Assembly (NCBI GenBank): GCA_019637685.1
Contig: JAHBVF010000042.1
Coordinates: forward strand, 1 to 53,009
Direction: 5' to 3'
Source: Caldilineaceae bacterium
GTDB taxonomy: Bacteria; Chloroflexota; Anaerolineae; Caldilineales; Caldilineaceae
DNA: 53,009 bases
In this document: positions 42,886-51,185 of the stretch, piece after piece
Numbering within the stretch: position 1 is the stretch's first letter
How the letters are laid out: every line of letters starts with the position of its first letter
Position numbers and translations under genes: made by a program
The notes under the pieces: generated by a model
The model's input: only the letters and a program-made list of their open reading frames with translations
What the model was told of the DNA's origin: nothing
The model's database searches: none

Positions 42886-43287
42886 ATGTCCAAGAACAAC
42901 CAAACCCGCATCTCCGGCCTGCGCCCCGATCCCGCCATCGCCGACCTGCTGCGCACCTCGGTCGAGAACCGGGCCGCCCTCTCCAAGAAGAAGAAACTGG
43001 ACCGGGCCCGCACCAAGGCGACCTATGACCTGGACCCTGCCCTGCAGGACGCCTTCACCGCCCTGGCCAAGGAGTGGGACACCTCCACCAGCCAGGCCGT
43101 GGCTCTCTGCCTGGCCTACGCCCTGGACGCCTATAGCCGCCAAGAGAAGGCCCTTATCGCTGCCCTGGAAGAACGGGAAGTGACCCGCACCCCCCGCTTC
43201 TCCTGGAATCTGGTCATTCCCGAAGCGTGGCAGGCGCAGGTGCGTACCTGGGCAGGCAAGAAGTTGCCGCCGGGGTGGAGGAAGTAA
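42886..43287 (+). CDS. Ribbon-helix-helix DNA-binding protein, likely ParA partner
   Basis: 133 residues. A basic N terminus (SKKKKLDRARTKATY) leads into TYDLDPALQDAFTALAKEWD, TSTSQAVALCLAYALDAY, a ribbon-helix-helix pattern, followed by a helical charged C terminus. AGGAG precedes the ATG. Position after parA and the adjacent GCCAGC array suggest it is the centromere-binding protein. ParG-type proteins are smaller; the extra C-terminal segment is unexplained. Confidence 0.65.
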   Translation: MSKNNQTRISGLRPDPAIADLLRTSVENRAALSKKKKLDRARTKATYDLDPALQDAFTALAKEWDTSTSQAVALCLAYALDAYSRQEKALIAALEEREVTRTPRFSWNLVIPEAWQAQVRTWAGKKLPPGWRK

Positions 43288-43514
43288 ATATCAGCTATTA
43301 GCAGGTGGTGAGTGGAAGAACGAATAGCAGAGGGTAGGGGTCAGATCGAACCTCTGCCCTCTCTTCTCTGATGGCTGAGCGCTGACTGCCGAACGCTGAC
43401 GCCCATCGTCCCGTTGCCTACCGCCAAAAGCCAACTGCTTTCCCTTATTTGTCCCCCAATTCGCCAAAACCCCAAATTTCGCTTCGGCTGAAAATCGCAC
43501 CATCACAATCCTAC

Positions 43515-43593
43515 GCCAGCCTCCACGCCAGCGTGAGGGCCAGCCTCCACGCCAGCCCCTAGGCCAGCCCCAACCGCCAGCGTGGTCGCCAGC
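43515..43593. repeat. Seven GCCAGC boxes at 12-bp spacing, candidate centromere
   Basis: GCCAGC starts at 43515, 43527, 43539, 43551, 43563, 43576 and 43588, i.e. steps of 12,12,12,12,13,12. Between boxes the six intervening bases vary, except that CTCCAC recurs. It lies about 230 bp after the ribbon-helix-helix gene. The rest of the 626-bp gap (43288-43913) contains heptamer-like sequence near its left end and no gene. Confidence 0.85.
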
Positions 43594-43821
43594 GGTTGAC
43601 CCCACAGGAAGGCCGGGAAAGGGGTTGTAATTCGTCGCAGGTGTCGTAGGGCCAGATGAAAAAGAACGACTGTTCTGGGGCGTTTCAAGCTGCTAGCTCA
43701 ATTGCCACTAGTCTTATGAAGTCGATGCCATTTTGTTATGAGTCATCGAATGAAAGCCTCAGGCAGACGTTGAATTGAAGACGTGTTGAAGGCCGCGTCG
43801 AGAGCAAGATTCTGTGAACGC

Positions 43822-43850
43822 TTGCGCCCGTTACCTAATTCAAATACACT
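43822..43850 (+). promoter_or_regulatory. Candidate promoter of the CRISPR regulator gene
   Basis: TTGCGC (43822-43827), 17 bp, TACACT (43845-43850). The -35 is weak (3 of 6). It lies about 65 bp before the WYL gene. Confidence 0.35.
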
Positions 43851-43913
43851 GACACCTATGCAGACTTGTAAGTCATGACAGTAATGCACCTTTCTTGGAA
43901 AGTTAGGCTCCAA

Positions 43914-44942
43914 ATGGCTACTATAGATGAACGTATAAGCAGAGCACTGAGCATCCTGCGCCACTTGCAGCGCGCGCCAAGCAGCCGGGATACTCTGACG
44001 GACCTGGTCTCTGTGGATGTGGGCGGCAGCCCCTACGATACAGATACTCTCGACGCGGGCCGCCGTCGTTTTGAAGAAGACCTGAGTTTTCTCCATACAC
44101 GGCTGGGTGTGGAAAGACCCCGCTACAACCGAAAGCAGGCAGTCTATGAATTTCAAGGTTTTGGGGAGTTTCGCCCCCTGGGACTGAGCGAGGAAGAACT
44201 GGAGACGCTGGCCTTCTTGGTGGAAGCCTTTGAGCCAGACGCACCCCAGGCCAACCAGGTTCAAGCGTTGTTGCATCGGATTCAGGAGCTGCTACCGGAC
44301 AACCAGCAGGGCAGCCTTGCCTATCGCCGCAACCGGCTCCAAATTCACCTGCGCAGCAAAGACAGGGATGAAGTCCCACCTGTCGTTGAGAATAGCATCG
44401 GTCGGGCCGTAGGTCGTCAACTCCTGCGCTTCGCCTATCGTTCTCCCAATCAGGCTGACGAGATTCCCCGCATCCATACGGTGGAGCCATGGAACCGCTA
44501 TTTTGATTCGGCCCGGGGCCACTTCTATTTGGACGCCTTCCTGCGTGAAGTGGACGGTCCCCACGGGCTGTGGAAAGCCCGCCAGTGGATGCGCTATCGG
44601 ATCGGGCGGATTCTGGCCGAGGGGATTCAAGTGTTGCCGGAACGCCTGCCACCCACGCCGCCCAAGCGCCCTCGTCACAAACTGGAATATCTGCTGGCCC
44701 CAGAGATCGCCCGCCTGGGCCAGGTAAGTCGCCATTTCGACGATATGCAGATTTACACGCCGGACGCGGAGGGTTGGGTGCGAGTGACGGCCACGACAGA
44801 CAATCTTTTTATGGCCTGCCGCCAGTTGCTCAGCTATGGGCCAAGTTGCCGGGTGGTGGGCGACAGGGAGGTGCGGCAGCATATGGAGGCGTTGGTGGAA
44901 GGGTTGGGGCGTATGTACAACGATAATCAGCAGAATTCGTAG
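43914..44942 (+). CDS. WYL-domain transcriptional regulator of the CRISPR locus
   Basis: 342 residues from ATG 43914 (MATIDERISRALSILRHL); ATG 43875 is the alternative. The N-terminal winged-helix part (residues 1-90) has the usual TLDAGRRRFEEDLSFLHTRLGVE. The middle carries a WYL-type fold (LRFAYRSPNQADEIPRIHTV, EPWNRYFDSARGHFYLDAFL) though the W-Y-L triad is altered (W-N-R-Y). The C-terminal WCX part is VRVTATTDNLFMACRQLLSY. WYL proteins often regulate or modulate CRISPR-Cas loci. It lies directly before cas3, same strand. Confidence 0.8.
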   Translation: MATIDERISRALSILRHLQRAPSSRDTLTDLVSVDVGGSPYDTDTLDAGRRRFEEDLSFLHTRLGVERPRYNRKQAVYEFQGFGEFRPLGLSEEELETLAFLVEAFEPDAPQANQVQALLHRIQELLPDNQQGSLAYRRNRLQIHLRSKDRDEVPPVVENSIGRAVGRQLLRFAYRSPNQADEIPRIHTVEPWNRYFDSARGHFYLDAFLREVDGPHGLWKARQWMRYRIGRILAEGIQVLPERLPPTPPKRPRHKLEYLLAPEIARLGQVSRHFDDMQIYTPDAEGWVRVTATTDNLFMACRQLLSYGPSCRVVGDREVRQHMEALVEGLGRMYNDNQQNS

Positions 44943-45055
44943 GAAATTGATCGCCGATTGGGGCTCACTCCCCAGAATTGTGGGGAGTTGATGTGAGAGA
45001 ATGAAAATTGTGTAGGAGACAAATACAAGAATTTTGGCGAAGGAATCAGTCAAAA

Positions 45056-47194
45056 ATGCAGATACGAACAGTTCCTGTCTATTCCCGGTTGGCTCAACGC
45101 ATACCCAGTGCTGTGAAAAAAGTGATACCCACAGGTTGGCATCTATCCCAACATCAGGTACACACATACGAAGCGCTCACCCGCTCAAACGGGCCGGATG
45201 TGGTTGTCAATACCGCAATGACCGGAGATGGCAAGAGTCTGGCCGGTCAATTACCTTCGTTGGTGGAGGGGTGGAACCGACCGCTATTTGCTATGTATCC
45301 GACCAATGAACTGATTCGGGATCAGCGTCGCCAGGCAGCAAAGACCTGGCAACTCTGGAATCAGTACACCGAAGCAATCGCCGAACTGAACAGCGGGGAA
45401 TTGGACACGCTGATGGAGGCTGGGGATTATACGACCCGAGGCGATGCCCTTATCAATCTGACGCGCAATCACGACGTTGTGCTGACCAATCCCGACATTT
45501 TTCATTACATTATGCAGCTCTTCTATCGGCGGCAGGGCAAAACTGGTGACACACCGGATAAACTGATTGGACCACTGACGACCCGTTACCAGCAATTCAC
45601 CTTCGACGAATTTCACGTCTTTGAGACACCTCAAGTCGTGAGTGTTATGAATGCGCTACTGCTAATTCATCAGCTTGCTGGCCCTGGTCGCCGTCGTCAA
45701 TTTCTTTTTCAGTCGGCTACGCCCAATTCGTTGCTGCAAGAGTATTTGACCCGTGCCGGTCTTTCCGTAGAAGTCATCCCTGGGGAATATATCCATACAA
45801 CAGACAGACCGGATCCCCAGCAGTGGCGGCGGATACTCCACGCCAGCGAGATTACCTTCTGCCCGGGCAAAGTGGACGACTGGCTGGACGCGCATCTGGA
45901 AGATACGCTCATCCCCTTCTTCCAGCGCAATCGACCGGCAGCCAAAGGCGCGGTGATCGTCAATAGCGTGGCCCAGGCCAAACGCATAGTAGAACGGCTG
46001 CGGGAAGCGTTACAACCTTATGGATTGGTGGTCGGCGAGAACACAGGATTTACCGGACGCACCCAACGGGATGAATCCTATGCAGCCGATCTGCTAGTGG
46101 GTACGAGTACCGTCGATGTGGGGGTGGACTTTCAGATCAATTTTCTGCTCTTTGAAAGCCGGGATGCGGGTACATTTTTGCAGCGCTTGGGACGCTTGGG
46201 GCGGCACAATTCGTTCACAAAAGATGGCGTAGAACACCACTTTCAGGAGTTTCAGGCCTACGCCGTGCTGCCCCCGTGGACCTGCGAAGCGCTCTTTCAG
46301 GGACGGGATAAAGAGCCAGCACCCCTCAGCGACGGGATGGAGACGGATCGAACTGTATTGGCCGAAGCAATTCAATCAGCTTTTCCCTCAACGACAGAGT
46401 TTGCCGCCTATGCCCAGTATTGGGGCGCGCTGCAATCAGCCAGGGTGGTAAAGGGCTTTGGCGCATATATTGTGCGTGGACAGTATCAGGATTCAGTGCA
46501 GGAGCTGGCACAGCGCTATCAGCAGACCTTTCGGACCAGCATAAACAATCAATTGCGGCGGCTGGGCGGGCTGGCTGAAAACCAGATAGAATTGCTGGAC
46601 GAGGCGGTCAGCTTTCGCGGGGGCAGCTATTTTACCTGCGGCGTGCTGGACGAGACCGAAGAAGGCGTGGATCGCATCAAAACCTACGACCTCTTTGCTC
46701 TTGTCGCCAATGGCCGATTGGAGGAAATGACAGAAGATACCTTTTGGCAAGCAGTAGACCAATCGGGGTTACAGCGGCGTCCGTTTGAACGCACAAATCC
46801 CATTGGCTTTTTGCGGGTGCGGGGCTTTCGCGCCGAACGCACAAACTACCGGATTCAGATCGAACGGGACCTGATGGGCTGGGGTTCGGATCGTTTTGGC
46901 GTAGCAACTGTCCTGAAGGGCGTCACAATCGAAAGTGATGAGTTTGTGCCGGGTTTGAACGCCATCAATCGCAAGTTGGAGAGTCGAACCCTGCCCGCTC
47001 TGCTCTGCCTGAGTGAAAAACATCCCCTGGACTGGAAGCGGCGCTTGCAATTGCCTATGCTATTCCCGATTTTCAGCTTCACCAGTCGGGATGGGCTATC
47101 GGGAATTGTTGCGTTCGGGCGGGAGGCGTTGTTGCTGGATGTGGCGCTACGTCATCGGAAAATCGACTGCGGCGGCGGGGCGATCTTTGCGTAA
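45056..47194 (+). CDS. cas3: Type I-D Cas3 helicase (Cas3')
   Basis: 712 residues. SF2 helicase of the I-D subtype: Walker A TAMTGDGKSLAGQ (about residue 57), motif II FDEFHVF (about 185), motif III FQSATPN, motif VI QRLGRLGRH. It has no HD nuclease domain, as usual for I-D, where HD sits on Cas10d. It unwinds target DNA for interference. ATG 45056 has AAGGA upstream. The order regulator-cas3-cas10d-csc2-csc1 matches I-D loci. Confidence 0.92.
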   Translation: MQIRTVPVYSRLAQRIPSAVKKVIPTGWHLSQHQVHTYEALTRSNGPDVVVNTAMTGDGKSLAGQLPSLVEGWNRPLFAMYPTNELIRDQRRQAAKTWQLWNQYTEAIAELNSGELDTLMEAGDYTTRGDALINLTRNHDVVLTNPDIFHYIMQLFYRRQGKTGDTPDKLIGPLTTRYQQFTFDEFHVFETPQVVSVMNALLLIHQLAGPGRRRQFLFQSATPNSLLQEYLTRAGLSVEVIPGEYIHTTDRPDPQQWRRILHASEITFCPGKVDDWLDAHLEDTLIPFFQRNRPAAKGAVIVNSVAQAKRIVERLREALQPYGLVVGENTGFTGRTQRDESYAADLLVGTSTVDVGVDFQINFLLFESRDAGTFLQRLGRLGRHNSFTKDGVEHHFQEFQAYAVLPPWTCEALFQGRDKEPAPLSDGMETDRTVLAEAIQSAFPSTTEFAAYAQYWGALQSARVVKGFGAYIVRGQYQDSVQELAQRYQQTFRTSINNQLRRLGGLAENQIELLDEAVSFRGGSYFTCGVLDETEEGVDRIKTYDLFALVANGRLEEMTEDTFWQAVDQSGLQRRPFERTNPIGFLRVRGFRAERTNYRIQIERDLMGWGSDRFGVATVLKGVTIESDEFVPGLNAINRKLESRTLPALLCLSEKHPLDWKRRLQLPMLFPIFSFTSRDGLSGIVAFGREALLLDVALRHRKIDCGGGAIFA

Positions 47195-47202
47195 TTTGGA
47201 GG

Positions 47203-47270
47203 ATCCCTCGAACGGGTTAATTGTTTCCTTACGATTCCCTGTGGGTGTTGCAATCCCTCGAACGGGTTGA
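47203..47270. CRISPR. Two solitary CRISPR-repeat-like sequences between cas3 and the next gene
   Basis: ATCCCTCGAACGGGTT(A/G)AT occurs at 47203 and 47253, 50 bp apart. The first continues as TTGTTTCC, the second is preceded by GTTGCA; joined they give a plausible repeat (GTTGCAATCCCTCGAACGGG followed by TTRATTGTTTCC). The inner interval is 32 bp or less, too short for a normal array. No other copy is seen in the window. Confidence 0.5.
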
Positions 47271-47341
47271 TAAGTCGATCGAGTCGTAGGACAAGTGCCT
47301 CTGATATTAGAACAGATCATAAAAAATGCCAAGATTATATC

Positions 47342-47370
47342 TTGACACGGATGAAAAACCATGCTAGAGT
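47342..47370 (+). promoter_or_regulatory. Promoter giving a leaderless transcript for the small gene inside the cas locus
   Basis: TTGACA (47342-47347), 17 bp, TAGAGT (47365-47370). The expected start of transcription coincides with ATG 47378. Confidence 0.5.
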
Positions 47371-47377
47371 TGCCTGC

Positions 47378-47653
47378 ATGGATAAATACACGTTACCCAA
47401 AGGGAGTCGTATCGGGGAAGGCAATTGTGAATTTTCTTGTCCCTTTTCCGATTTCTATTTGGAGCAGATAGAGTCGGGAGAAAGACTTGACGCAAACTAC
47501 GCGGCTCTTCACAAATTGTATTACGAATTGCTCTCCGAGTACAACTCCAGTCTATGCGACTACAAACGGAGTCGCATAAACTGCGAATTAAGTTCTTTAG
47601 AGAATCAAATGGCGCAAATACTGCTTGAATTCGACGAGATGGAAGATTTATAG
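47378..47653 (+). CDS. Small low-GC protein inside the cas operon, function unknown
   Basis: 91 residues, starting MDKYTLPKGSRIGEGNCEFS. Two Cys (CEFSCPF) near the start, then an all-helical acidic body (EQIESGERLDANYAALHKLY, SLENQMAQILLEFDEMEDL). Codon and base use are AT-rich compared with cas3 and cas10d on either side. It has its own promoter and no ribosome site. It is not a known I-D component. It could be an accessory or regulatory protein, an anti-CRISPR relic or a toxin-type gene; only the odd composition and setting are observed. Confidence 0.65.
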   Translation: MDKYTLPKGSRIGEGNCEFSCPFSDFYLEQIESGERLDANYAALHKLYYELLSEYNSSLCDYKRSRINCELSSLENQMAQILLEFDEMEDL

Positions 47654-47688
47654 ACGGCAAGAAGGAATCAGCGTAAAGGAAATGCACA

Positions 47689-50600
47689 ATGTCAGTCAGT
47701 ATGCAACAACTCAGCTTTATGCAAAGTGATTATGTCGAAGATGAGGCTCTCGATCCAAATTTACTTGGCGGCTCTGAGGATGACGAGTCGGATTCCGAGA
47801 CAGGAGAGACATCTCTTGCCCCAGAACCAATCTTCTCCGCGCTCCTCCGTACAGCAGCCAGAAAGCTGTGGGGCGACGACCCAGTGATCGACGATTTCGT
47901 CACCCACGTCGCACCCCATCTTTCCGACCTGCTGGGCCACGTGACGGCCAAAGGGGGCATCTTTGCCGAGGAGATGCGGGCCGCCGGCGCGCGGGATGTG
48001 GAGCGCTACGGGGACGATCAGTCTATGCGCTCCCATCTGATCAACGGTCTTTTTCCCGTGCTACACATCGCCCACACCCTGCAAAGCTGGCGTGCCCCCC
48101 AATTCCGTTACTATGACGACACTGTGCGCCGACTCTTTATTGCTGGCGATGTCTTGCACGACTGGCTCAAATTGCCGGGGGTGGAAGCAGAACTGGAAGC
48201 GGCAGGTGTCCGTCACGACACCGTTAACGCGGCCCAGCACCGGGCAGTGGTCGAACAGATTTTCCGGGTCTGGGGTGGTCGTCTGCGTCTGGACGACTTT
48301 CTGGCACCCATCGGCGGTCTGGACTATCGGCTGCACGATCTGATTTTTATCGCCTGCAATACACAGGTCAAATGGGGAACCCTGCGCAACTTGGCCGCAT
48401 TACCCCAGCTCACCCTCCCTGGCCCTCAGCTAGACCTGACCGAACAGTTGAGCCGGTTGGCCGACTATCTGGCCTACATTGCCCGCAACCCGCGCATTGT
48501 TGCCAGTGACAAATATATCCACAGCGTACTCAGCGGATTGAGCAACCAAAACGCCCACCTGGTCTACCACCACGTGGCCGATGTGCGGGGGGTGATCACC
48601 AATCTGATCCACAACGCCGCGTTGGAGAGCCGACGTAACGACGATTGTGTTCCCCTGCTCTATGCACCCACAGGGATTGTCTATCTGGCGCGCAAAGAGG
48701 CCCAATTTATCCCCGACCTGGACACAGTGGCCGAGGCTGTGGTGCAAAAGGTACGTAAAGTGGGTGGCTTCCGTCTCTCCAATTCCCTCACCGGCTTCGG
48801 GCGAGATGGCAAAGGGCTGAAGTACGCCGCCTACTACAGCCTCTTTTTCGAAACGCTGGATATGCTGGATGTGGCTGTGGCTGCCGCGGCCAAAATCATC
48901 CACGAGGGTAAGAAACCTTCCGCAGGCAAACGCTATGCGAAGCTCGCCACAGACGGCTGGATGGATGGAGATGTGGATTTGGTTTTGCCCGACGATTTCC
49001 GCGTGGACCAGATGGCCGAATGGTGCTATCAGGCAGAGAAGATCGCCCGGGACGCGCCCGGCGGGGGCAGCGCAGCCCGTTTTTTGATCGACGCGATGGG
49101 TCTGGGTGATATCTACGAGGACTTTCTCTCTGTGCCGCGGGATGCCAGAGCAGGCGGTGTAGGCTATCACTGGTACTTTGCCGCGGGCCACTATCTGAAA
49201 CGCACGACGGGTCTGGACCCGGCAGCCTGGCAGGAACGCATCCAGGATTTCTCCCGACAACTGAAAGCGTATCTTCTGGATCAACAGAAAAAGAGTGACA
49301 CCCCGGCAGAGGCAGACGACGGCTTTGGCGACCTGCGCAAGTATGTCAAACAGATACTTCACTTTGGACCGATCACCCAGCCCGCTGCGACAGATGGCGA
49401 TGGGACAAGCCTTTTCGCCACGGAACTTGACCGCTATGCCAATGCCAAAAAACGGGGACGGGGCACGACGGCGATGTGTGCGCTCTGCTCATCGCCTTAC
49501 ACAGTCAACAAACAGGAGGAGGCCGCCGCGCTCTTTGCGCCGCAAGTATACAGCAACAAAATGGCCCTCCACGGCTCATCAGCCATTCGGGACATTTGCT
49601 CCATCTGCGGGTTGGAGATGATGCTGCGCCAGATTTTGATGAATCGGTCCAATGCTAGCGGAGGACGCTTTGAGGGGCGGCGTCTGCGCTATCTTTACTT
49701 CTATCCGACTTATTTCTTTACACCGGAGACGTTGGAGATATTCCGCATTCTGCACACACGCCTGCGCCGGATCAGTTTTACCGAACTGCGCCGCCAACTG
49801 GTGACAGAGACAGAGGGCACATCCGAAGTCCGACTGGACCCGGCCATCTGGCAACGGTTGGAGCCACTGTTGATGACGCCAGAGGCAGAGTTCAGCGAAG
49901 AGGAAGACCGCTATCTGCGGATGCACTTCCCAGAGAATGAGCCAGTGACCTTCTACTTTATGGGTGTGCCGCCGCCGGGACGGGACGCAAAGGACGCCGA
50001 GTCGTGGGTACATCCCGCTTTTCTCTCTCTGCTGCTGCCACTCTGCGTGGATGTAAAGGTAGTCGCCAGCGAATCTCAGATGCCAGTGTTGGCCGAAGCA
50101 GACGAACTGGCCGAGACAGTCTTTCTGGACGGCGCGCACGCAGCCATTGGCTATATTGTGGGCCGGGAACGCATCAATCTGGACCGGGTGCTGCCCGCGC
50201 TGCAACGGCTGACCACCAGCTATCTGATCCATATGGACGGCAACAGCGAACCGGGCGGCAAGGATTTCTATCGCTGGCAGCAATTCCCTGCTCTGGCCCG
50301 CCACCTGTCCGAATCACCGCTATACGCCTTTTGGTATCTGAAGAAGTGGCAGCGCAAAGCAAAAGCTGACGCAATACCTGCCGAAAAAGCAAGTCAATAT
50401 CTCAGGTATATACACTTTTTAGCTGAAGGAGGAAATCTCACTATGACCCACGCAAGCACGTTGACCGAACTCTATCGACAGTTTTACCGTGCCAAGCCAA
50501 GACCCAATTCTAACAGCATTCTTCGACCAGTGACTATCGCAGCAAAAACCTTGATGGAAGCTGACCGACGCCTGTTTAGTGACGTAGACAGTCTAATACA

Positions 50601-50910
50601 ATTAGTTACTGGAGAACTTGATCGCTTCATCCTTAGAGTTTCTGAGAATAAGGCCGATGGAAGACTGCCGAAGGGGATAGACAAACCGACGCGTGACCAA
50701 GCGATTCGTTCGTTTGCCGATTACTTCGTCCGGGATTTGTTTTTTGATATTTTGAGAAGCGACATCAGCGCTCTTCGGGGAAAGCAGCTAAATCTTTTGA
50801 AGAGTGCGTGTGAGGTAGTGTATCGCGATCTTGACGCTCAATACTGGGTCGAACGCGGAGCAGCAGACGAAGCAATCGAACCGGAGAGCGAAGAAGATCG
50901 CGAAGCGTAA
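47689..50910 (+). CDS. cas10d: Cas10d/Csc3, large subunit of type I-D effector
   Basis: 1073 residues. Signature nuclease/scaffold of the I-D Cascade. The N-terminal HD nuclease motif is in FIAGDVLHDWLK (about residue 155). Two C-x2-C pairs (CALCSSPYTV, CSICGLEM, about residues 598-645) form the zinc finger typical of Cas10. A degenerate palm follows, without GGDD. AAAGGA precedes the ATG. The last 180 residues are encoded by clearly AT-richer DNA than the main part, and the first 50 residues (acidic, SEDDESDSETGE) also differ, so the gene may be a mosaic. Confidence 0.92.
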   Translation: MSVSMQQLSFMQSDYVEDEALDPNLLGGSEDDESDSETGETSLAPEPIFSALLRTAARKLWGDDPVIDDFVTHVAPHLSDLLGHVTAKGGIFAEEMRAAGARDVERYGDDQSMRSHLINGLFPVLHIAHTLQSWRAPQFRYYDDTVRRLFIAGDVLHDWLKLPGVEAELEAAGVRHDTVNAAQHRAVVEQIFRVWGGRLRLDDFLAPIGGLDYRLHDLIFIACNTQVKWGTLRNLAALPQLTLPGPQLDLTEQLSRLADYLAYIARNPRIVASDKYIHSVLSGLSNQNAHLVYHHVADVRGVITNLIHNAALESRRNDDCVPLLYAPTGIVYLARKEAQFIPDLDTVAEAVVQKVRKVGGFRLSNSLTGFGRDGKGLKYAAYYSLFFETLDMLDVAVAAAAKIIHEGKKPSAGKRYAKLATDGWMDGDVDLVLPDDFRVDQMAEWCYQAEKIARDAPGGGSAARFLIDAMGLGDIYEDFLSVPRDARAGGVGYHWYFAAGHYLKRTTGLDPAAWQERIQDFSRQLKAYLLDQQKKSDTPAEADDGFGDLRKYVKQILHFGPITQPAATDGDGTSLFATELDRYANAKKRGRGTTAMCALCSSPYTVNKQEEAAALFAPQVYSNKMALHGSSAIRDICSICGLEMMLRQILMNRSNASGGRFEGRRLRYLYFYPTYFFTPETLEIFRILHTRLRRISFTELRRQLVTETEGTSEVRLDPAIWQRLEPLLMTPEAEFSEEEDRYLRMHFPENEPVTFYFMGVPPPGRDAKDAESWVHPAFLSLLLPLCVDVKVVASESQMPVLAEADELAETVFLDGAHAAIGYIVGRERINLDRVLPALQRLTTSYLIHMDGNSEPGGKDFYRWQQFPALARHLSESPLYAFWYLKKWQRKAKADAIPAEKASQYLRYIHFLAEGGNLTMTHASTLTELYRQFYRAKPRPNSNSILRPVTIAAKTLMEADRRLFSDVDSLIQLVTGELDRFILRVSENKADGRLPKGIDKPTRDQAIRSFADYFVRDLFFDILRSDISALRGKQLNLLKSACEVVYRDLDAQYWVERGAADEAIEPESEEDREA

Positions 50911-50940
50911 GTACTTCGTAAAATAAGTTTCTTGGGAGTG

Positions 50941-51069
50941 AGCGCTGATTGAGTAGCCGAGTCTTCGAGGCGTATCGAAATCAAGCGAACGGGTCTACGA
51001 AGTTTTTCGAGTATACCCGCTTTGGTTTCGATACGGCTGGAAACTACCCCAGCCTACTCAACCGGCGCT
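50941..51069. repeat. Palindromic element (about 130 bp) between cas10d and csc2
   Basis: AGCGCTGATTGAGTAG (50941-50956) pairs with CTACTCAACCGGCGCT (51054-51069), and CGTATCGAAATCAAGCG with CGCTTTGGTTTCGATACG further in. It looks like a MITE- or REP-like element with nested arms. The remaining spacer (51070-51185) has no gene and a GCAGG...CCTGC hairpin. Confidence 0.75.
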
Positions 51070-51185
51070 AGCCTGAATAGGTACCAAAAAACTTTGTTTC
51101 CAGTGTAGTAAGTTTTGTAGAGCAGGTTTCTTACCTGCCATCGTATCGACACGATTTCTATGTACCCATTTAGGAGAGAGCACAA

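Noticed and set aside
47203..47270. A working CRISPR array
   Set aside because: Only two partial repeats with a 32-bp interval; a real array needs full repeats and 30-40-bp spacers in series.
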